Assembly: GCA_003573635.1 (NCBI GenBank)
Contig: QUTJ01031594.1
Coordinates: 1 to 13,196 of the forward strand
From: Goniomonas avonlea
Lineage: Eukaryota; Cryptophyceae; Goniomonadida; Goniomonadaceae
DNA: 13,196 nucleotides
Direction: 5' to 3'
Part shown: one piece after another, positions 10,984-13,196 of the stretch
Layout: each line of letters begins with the position of its first letter
Numbering within the stretch: position 1 is the stretch's first letter
The notes under the pieces: model-generated
Told to the model about the DNA's origin: nothing
The model's input: only the letters and a program-made list of their open reading frames with translations
Databases searched by the model: none
Program-made: the position numbers and the translations under genes

Positions 10984-13196
10984 GGTTCCTGAATTCTCAC
11001 TGCTTTTGCAGGTATCCCGTATGTTGTCGTCATCACCGCGCGTGACGCCTACTCCAACCTCGCCTTCCACTCTCCTGTGAACAAGTTCCTCGCCCTCGCT
11101 ACGGGGCCACAGAGTGTGTTGAACAACACCAAGCCGGTCGCCGTCGCCGCCCGCCCGCAAGAGTTCGAGTGGGCCATGCTGTTGACCATCGCCGGGACGT
11201 ACTCTATTCACGTCCTCTACGACTCTGGGCACGTGCGAGGCAGCCCTTATCCCGACGTCCCGGTCGTCGCCAACTCCCCGTCTGCTCCCGACTCCTACTC
11301 GTACGGAGGCTTCTCGCACGCGGCCGGGGCTACAGGGACGCTGACGCTCAAGATCGCGGACCGCTACGGCAACTACCACACCTCCACAGACCCCAGTGGG
11401 CTGACTGTGACTGCCAACGGGCCGGGCACTGTGAACGGGCGCGTGGCCGTGCGGGCTGATGGTCAACTTGACGCCATGCTCAGCGCCACCGCGCAGGGCG
11501 TGTACATGGTCGCCGTCCACTTTGTTGCCTGGGGCACCATCTCGGGCTCCCCGTTCACTGCAGTCGTGTCGCCGGCCGAGCCGCACCCGCTGGGTGTGCA
11601 GTGTCTGGGCCTCGCGATTGCGCATGCTCGTGCTGGTGCGTGTGTGTTGTGCGTGCGAGTTGTGCGCGTGTGTTGTGCGCGTGTGTTGTTCGCGTGTGTT
11701 GTGCGCGTGTGTTGTGCGCGTGTGTTGTGCGTGAGTACGTACTGCCAGCCAGCTGAAGACGGGTGACTCGTAGCTGTGATGGTGCATTCTGAGATCGTAT
11801 GTCTAGAGTGCTTTGTTCCCTGTCTGACGCACCAGTTTGCCTGACTCGGCTCTGCGCAGGCACTGCGGCAACATTCACGGTGCGCGTGCGGGACAGGTAC
11901 GGCAACGAGAACAAGGCCATGGGCTCCTCTATCCGCGTCGTCGCTGCCTCGTCTCCTTTCCGACTCCCCGTGTCCACTCTCCTGCCTGCTTCGTCTGTCA
12001 CCCTCTCGCTGGGTGCCGCCTGGTACTCCAGCACCCACTCGGTGGCCATCCTGGCCACGTCTGCCTCGCAGCACACTCTGTGGGTGACCTTCGACGGGAC
12101 AGCCATCCCAGACAGCCCCTTCAGTCTGCGAGTGTCGCCGAGCTCCGCCGTGCCGCTGCTCTCTGTCCTCGAGGGCCGCGGGCACATCGGTGGCGTCCAG
12201 CAGCAGCTCGCAACCTTCACTGTCAACACCCGCGATGCCTATGGCAACCCGGTTCTGACCGGCGGCCGCAACGTCAGGGCCACTGCCATGGCTAACATTG
12301 GTGGAGCGTTGATAGTGACAGTGAAGGACCTCAACTCGGGCAAGTACACCGGAGAGTACACTCCCCTGGCGTCTGGCTCCTTGACGCTCTCAGTCATCAT
12401 GGACAGCATCCACATCTCTGGCAGCCCCTTCCGCGTCACCATCACCGACGAGGACGGCACGCCCAGCGCCGCCAACTCTTACATTTCTGAGCCTGTGCCC
12501 TTCGCTGTCCAGGTCGGGATGCTGTCGGCACGTATTCTCGGGTTTGACACCCACGGCATCCCAGTCTCCTGCTGCATGCAGCTGACGGGGGGCGCCGAGG
12601 GCTCTCCAGTCGTCGGGGTCCTGACCGACCTGTCCGGGGGCGTGTTTTCCATGAACTACACCATCACCCGCAGCGGGCCGTACTCTCTCTCGGTCAAGCT
12701 CAACGGCGCGCACATCTCCCGCAGTCCGATGGCTGTCACCGTCGTCGCCGGGGTGGCGTCGCCGCCCCACACCCTGCTTGCGCCCGTGTCCCTGAGCGCC
12801 GCCACAGCTGGCGTACCCTCCGTCTGGAAAATCAACGTCCGAGATGCGTTCGGCAACGCCCACACCTCGCCTGGCATCCAAGGTGTGTACACCTTCGTTG
12901 CGCACGTGTTTGGTCCGATGAAAGCGAGTGCGGTGGTGACCGACCACGGGGACGGCGGCTACACGGCCTCCGCAGTAGTGACGGTGGCCGGCGACTACAG
13001 CATCCGGGTGTCCCTCAGCCTGGAGTCGCAGACTGTTGTCGTCGGCTCTCGCAATTTCTCTGTTGCGCCGGCTCGCCCGTCAGCTGCCGCGTGCCTGGCC
13101 TTCTACAACGCCGGCGCCGTGATACGCGCCGGCGACCAGGGGACGGTCAGGATCCATATCCGCGACGCGTACAGCAACCCGACGGTGGCTATGGGC
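1..13196 (+). CDS. Giant multidomain repeat protein: TIG-like array, IPT/TIG modules, filamin-type repeats (partial at both ends)
   Basis: One gene spans the window as join(1-9228, 9352-9490, 9775-10406, 10555-10846, 11012-11635, 11860-13196), 4,084 codons with no stop. The frame is already open at base 1 (V-G-S-N precedes the first Met codon at 13), so that Met is internal and the true start lies upstream. The last codon ends exactly at 13196, still open. Domains in order: 31 complete plus one partial ~86-residue TIG-like units, five IPT/TIG modules, then seven complete plus one partial filamin-type repeats. All introns are GT-AG with phases 0, 1, 0, 1, 1, and each junction rebuilds a domain motif. 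IPT/TIG and filamin domains are non-catalytic beta-sandwiches used for adhesion or scaffolding. A surface or matrix role is my inference. No actin-binding domain, membrane span or signal peptide is visible. It could be an intracellular scaffold instead. The domain calls are firmer than the function. Confidence 0.85.
44..69 (+). other. Potential G-quadruplex motif in the coding strand
   Basis: Four GGG tracts occur within 44-60 with loops of 1-3 bases, followed by GGGG at 66-69. This meets the usual G3+N1-7 pattern. The run encodes the R-V-G-G-S-G-S turn of the unit. Structure formation is predicted from pattern only. Confidence 0.4.
122..122. other. Ambiguous base (N) in the coding region
   Basis: A single N lies 16 bases after the end of direct-repeat copy A, in the codon after G-V, and leaves one residue undefined. 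It keeps the frame. It probably marks read disagreement between similar units. Confidence 0.95.
5323..5323. other. Ambiguous base (N) in the coding region
   Basis: A single N sits in unit 20, 117 bases before direct-repeat copy B and just after a run of nine G (5302-5310). One residue is undefined and the frame is kept. Confidence 0.95.
5455..5455. other. Ambiguous base (N) inside direct-repeat copy B
   Basis: This N aligns with G16 of copy A, where the codon is GGG (Gly). It is the only unresolved position between the two copies, which suggests mixed reads at a collapsed or closely similar repeat. Confidence 0.95.
5483..5508 (+). other. Potential G-quadruplex motif, second copy
   Basis: This is the same G-tract pattern as at 44-69, carried in the duplicated segment of unit 21. 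It lies downstream of the nine-G run at 5302-5310. Pattern evidence only. Confidence 0.4.
8212..8556 (+). other. IPT/TIG module 1 (protein domain)
   Basis: About 115 residues, longer than the array units. It has the G-G-D-V-L-I-F-E-G-G-N-F-G-P strand-turn typical of IPT/TIG folds. A Cys pair follows (C-V-I ... V-V-C-T), with the G-E-G-V-G-T-G turn and a closing F-I-N-F-P-P-P linker. Three N-glycosylation sequons are visible (NVT twice, NTS). The W-x-S-D-S signature of the array is absent. It directly follows unit 31 without an intron. Confidence 0.75.
8557..8901 (+). other. IPT/TIG module 2 (protein domain)
   Basis: It begins T-L-T-P and contains G-G-N-T-I-E-F-S-G-T-N-F-G. Then comes a Cys pair in C-S-V-T-W-V-N-H-T-R-V-H-C, S-P-G-V-G, and a closing F-S-Y-P-A-P. 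The C-x-x-T-W ... V-x-C spacing lines up with the C-E-A-T-x-W-x-S-D-S-x-V-x-C segment of the array units. This makes it the best bridge between the two repeat classes. Sequons NCS, NHT and NST are present. Confidence 0.8.
8935..8973 (+). other. Four-cysteine cluster in TIG module 3
   Basis: Cys codons lie at 8935, 8947, 8965 and 8971, a C-x3-C-x5-C-x-C pattern in the N-terminal part of module 3. It resembles a fragment of small disulfide-rich folds but is too short to assign. Together with the nearby sequons it weakly favours a secreted location. Confidence 0.5.
9229..9351 (+). other. Intron 1 (123 bp, phase 0)
   Basis: Donor CAG|GTGGGA and acceptor GTCGCAG|ATT. The intron carries an in-frame TGA at 9295-9297, which makes the uncut frame look like a gene end. 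An earlier AG at 9342-9343 would give a frame that hits TGA within eleven codons, so I prefer 9351. The first downstream residues, I-V-D-G-T-D-T-L-N-F-P-P-P, fit the end of a TIG module. Confidence 0.8.
9352..9490 (+). CDS. Exon 2: end of TIG module 3 and start of module 4
   Basis: A 46-codon exon plus one base, in phase 0 and out phase 1. It encodes the proline linker N-F-P-P-P-K-L-H-P-G and the first strands of module 4 up to L-L-L-T. Both ends are fixed by motif completion in flanking exons. A Met codon at 9313 upstream in the same frame lies in the intron and is not a start. Confidence 0.8.
9491..9774 (+). other. Intron 2 (284 bp, phase 1)
   Basis: Donor G|GTAAGA (close to consensus) and acceptor TGTCCACAG|GA. 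The split glycine codon G|GA joins L-L-L-T-G to T-N-F-G-D-V. The intron holds an 18-bp tandem duplication at its 5' end and otherwise no recognisable element. Confidence 0.88.
9498..9533 (+). repeat. 18-bp tandem duplication in intron 2
   Basis: Two exact copies of ggcagcgatagagagaca lie at 9498-9515 and 9516-9533, followed by a related AGCGACAGAGAC stretch. It starts seven bases after the donor site. Confidence 0.9.
9775..10406 (+). CDS. Exon 3: rest of TIG module 4, module 5 and start of filamin repeat 1
   Basis: 632 bases, in phase 1 and out phase 0, ending ...S-F-S-I-Q before donor CAG|GTCAGT. It contains the class change from TIG to filamin-type repeats: after E-V-P-P the text becomes I-G-I-A-G-A-L-S-S-F-S-I, which fits the opening of a filamin repeat (A-G-x-x-x-x-F-x-I). 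The open frame begins upstream of 9775 in intron 2, so the exon start rests on the acceptor and on motif fit. Confidence 0.88.
10002..10319 (+). other. IPT/TIG module 5 (protein domain)
   Basis: It begins T-L-T-L-G-S-L-R-V and has E-V-L-T-L-S-G-S-N-L-G-P, then T-P-A-G-V-G and V-T-V-G-G-Q-S-V. It lacks the Cys pair of its neighbours. Sequons NFT and NYT are visible. It is the last TIG module and abuts the first filamin-type repeat. Confidence 0.75.
10320..10785 (+). other. Filamin-type repeat 1, split by intron 3
   Basis: It opens with I-G-I-A-G-A-L-S-S-F-S-I-Q. After intron 3 it continues through G-V-Y-T-A-Q-Y-I-A-T-Q-P-G-L-Y and closes with the signature S-G-S-P-F-A-V-T-V-Y-P-G. These are the G-x-Y-x-x-x-Y ... 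G-x-Y ... G-S-P-F-x-V-x-V landmarks of filamin (ABP280) repeats. Confidence 0.85.
10407..10554 (+). other. Intron 3 (148 bp, phase 0)
   Basis: Donor CAG|GTCAGT and acceptor CCCCGCCCCCGCAG|TCC with a C-rich tract. An in-frame TGA at 10494-10496 ends the unspliced frame. The join F-S-I-Q to S-A-D-G keeps the repeat at normal length. Confidence 0.87.
10555..10846 (+). CDS. Exon 4: body of filamin repeat 1 and start of repeat 2
   Basis: 97 codons plus one base, in phase 0 and out phase 1. It ends at the A-P-A-T-A-G element that opens filamin repeat 2, with the glycine codon split G|GT across intron 4. If intron 4 is not removed the frame runs into the CT microsatellite and stops at 10990-10992. 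Confidence 0.87.
10847..11011 (+). other. Intron 4 (165 bp, phase 1)
   Basis: Donor CTGCCG|GTGCGTG and acceptor CTGCTTTTGCAG|GT. Its pyrimidine content comes mostly from a CT microsatellite (10938-10980), followed by a decoy CAG at 10980-10982. Splicing at the decoy would put the downstream filamin repeat out of frame. The true acceptor 29 bases later restores G-I-P-Y-V-V-V. Confidence 0.88.
10938..10980 (+). repeat. (CT)21 microsatellite in intron 4
   Basis: An uninterrupted CT dinucleotide run of 43 bases ends directly at AG (10981-10982). It lies 32 bases upstream of the proposed exon 5 start and probably acts as, or extends, the polypyrimidine tract. Confidence 0.97.
11012..11635 (+). 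CDS. Exon 5: body of filamin repeat 2, repeat 3 and start of repeat 4
   Basis: 624 bases, in phase 1 and out phase 1. The 3' end was chosen at CTG|GTGCGTG (11636) because A-H-A-R-A-G then joins T-A-A-T-F-T-V-R-V-R-D-R-Y-G-N, the standard opening of a filamin repeat. Another GT at 11594 is also in phase, but would delete 14 residues of that opening. The open frame continues to 11766 through the minisatellite; I treat that part as intron. Confidence 0.82.
11275..11580 (+). other. Filamin-type repeat 3
   Basis: 102 residues without an intron. It runs A-A-G-A-T-G-T-L-T-L-K-I-A-D-R-Y-G-N, then G-V-Y-M-V-A-V-H-F, then I-S-G-S-P-F-T-A-V-V. All filamin landmarks are present. Unlike repeats 2 and 4 it has no intron after its A-G element. 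Confidence 0.88.
11636..11859 (+). other. Intron 5 (224 bp, phase 1)
   Basis: Donor CTG|GTGCGTG, the same eight bases as intron 4 (G|GTGCGTG), and acceptor CTCTGCGCAG|GC. The split codon is G|GC (Gly). It contains the 13-bp GT-rich minisatellite and a second good donor-like site (GTGAGT at 11731). That site is in a different phase and would shift the frame of exon 6. Confidence 0.82.
11661..11725 (+). repeat. 13-bp GT-rich minisatellite in intron 5 (five copies)
   Basis: Five consecutive copies of tgtgcgcgtgtgt start at 11661, 11674, 11687, 11700 and 11713. The third has one G-to-T change. A partial copy follows to 11730, and decayed copies lie upstream in 11637-11660. It reads open in frame, but gives a low-complexity C/V/R run unlike the rest of the protein. 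Confidence 0.95.
11860..13196 (+). CDS. Exon 6 (5' part): filamin repeats 4 (rest) to 8 (partial)
   Basis: After two bases that complete the split glycine codon, 445 codons run to the window end without a stop. They encode the rest of filamin repeat 4, repeats 5, 6 and 7, and the start of repeat 8. Sequons NYT and NFS are present. Codon third positions are mostly C or G, as in the late part of exon 1. The gene clearly continues beyond 13196. Because the frame has no stop within the window, it is easy to miss in stop-delimited searches. Confidence 0.87.
12147..12455 (+). other. Filamin-type repeat 5
   Basis: The clearest filamin repeat in the window. It has A-T-F-T-V-N-T-R-D-A-Y-G-N, then N-S-G-K-Y-T-G-E-Y-T-P, then I-S-G-S-P-F-R-V-T-I, about 103 residues in all. 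Confidence 0.9.
12456..12752 (+). other. Filamin-type repeat 6 (diverged)
   Basis: It keeps G-V-F-S-M-N-Y-T, S-G-P-Y-S-L-S-V-K-L and I-S-R-S-P-M-A-V-T-V. The N-terminal R-D-x-Y-G-N is replaced by G-F-D-T-H-G-I and is followed by a Cys-Cys pair. One sequon (NYT). Confidence 0.78.
12753..13073 (+). other. Filamin-type repeat 7
   Basis: It opens with A-A-T-A-G ... K-I-N-V-R-D-A-F-G-N. It continues G-D-G-G-Y-T-A-S and A-G-D-Y-S-I-R-V and ends with N-F-S-V in place of S-P-F-x-V. One sequon (NFS). Confidence 0.85.
13074..13196 (+). other. Filamin-type repeat 8 (partial, cut by the window end)
   Basis: Only the first 41 residues are present. They include R-A-G-D-Q-G-T-V-R-I-H-I-R-D-A-Y-S-N, a typical filamin repeat opening. 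Confidence 0.85.

Larger units (their letters stand above)
10786..11274 (+). other. Filamin-type repeat 2, split by intron 4
   Basis: It opens with A-T-A-G-I-P-Y-V-V-V-I-T-A-R-D-A-Y-S-N (the A-x-A-G ... R-D-x-Y-x-N signature). It continues with I-A-G-T-Y-S-I-H-V-L-Y and ends R-G-S-P-Y. One sequon (NNT) lies mid-domain. Confidence 0.85.
11581..12146 (+). other. Filamin-type repeat 4, split by intron 5
   Basis: It opens with E-P-H-P-L-G ... A-H-A-R-A-G and, after intron 5, T-F-T-V-R-V-R-D-R-Y-G-N. It ends D-S-P-F-S-L-R-V. The middle is less regular: the usual G-x-Y strand is replaced by S-T-H-S-V-A-I-L-A-T. Confidence 0.82.

Noticed and set aside
10408-11787. 459-codon minus-strand frame with an (RE)n and a T-H-A-H-N-T repeat
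   Set aside because: The repeats are only the reverse of the intron 4 CT microsatellite and the intron 5 GT minisatellite. The frame crosses three introns and two exons of the + gene.
11594-11859. Donor at 11594 for intron 5
   Set aside because: It is in phase, but removes the residues that form the opening of filamin repeat 4. The donor at 11636 keeps A-H-A-R-A-G and gives the standard motif.
1-13196. Bacterial large adhesin (Ig-like repeat) gene
   Set aside because: The five in-phase GT-AG introns that rebuild domains, the intronic simple repeats and the filamin-type repeats point to a eukaryote. A bacterial gene would not need splicing at 9228, 9490, 10406, 10846 and 11635.
1-13196. CRISPR array, transposon or RNA gene
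   Set aside because: The periodicity of about 259 bp is coding and diverged, without constant repeats and spacers. I saw no terminal inverted repeats, transposase or polymerase motifs, and no tRNA or rRNA signatures on either strand.

Overview
This window looks like a GC-rich nuclear segment of a eukaryote, most likely a unicellular protist. One protein-coding gene runs along the + strand through the whole window and is open at both ends. Short GT-AG introns with pyrimidine-rich 3' ends, plus filamin-type and IPT/TIG-type domains, support the eukaryotic call. The repeat style (S-V-T-V-V-G ... W-x-S-D-S ... C-K, about 86 residues) recalls giant predicted proteins I associate with cryptophyte algae such as Guillardia. 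That is memory only, was not searched, and is low confidence.

Layout: my model joins six exon segments (1-9228, 9352-9490, 9775-10406, 10555-10846, 11012-11635, 11860-13196). Together they give 12,252 coding bases, or 4,084 residues, with no start or stop codon in the window. Every junction keeps the frame and rebuilds a recognisable domain. (a) 1-8211 is an uninterrupted array of one partial and 31 complete units of 83-89 residues, which I read as shortened, diverged IPT/TIG-like folds. (b) 8212-10319 holds five longer, more classical IPT/TIG modules, interrupted by introns 1 and 2. (c) 10320-13196 holds seven complete and one partial filamin-type immunoglobulin-like repeats, interrupted by introns 3, 4 and 5. 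The introns carry simple repeats: an 18-bp tandem duplication, a 43-bp CT microsatellite and a 13-bp GT-rich minisatellite.

The product is a very long, rod-like beta-sandwich protein. N-glycosylation sequons are absent from the repeat array and frequent (14) in the TIG and filamin parts. If the protein is secreted, this suggests a cell-surface or matrix role. No signal peptide, transmembrane segment, actin-binding domain or catalytic domain is visible, so the function is not determined.

The most notable points are: a 106-bp near-identical duplication between the partial first unit and unit 21 (1-106 and 5440-5545), which ends where strand composition changes abruptly and lies near all three N bases; an invariant tryptophan in every unit; equivalent intron positions in two filamin repeats; and the sequon contrast between regions. 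No RNA genes, transposons, CRISPR arrays or second genes were seen. The other long open frames on both strands are shadows of the GC-rich repeat coding sequence.
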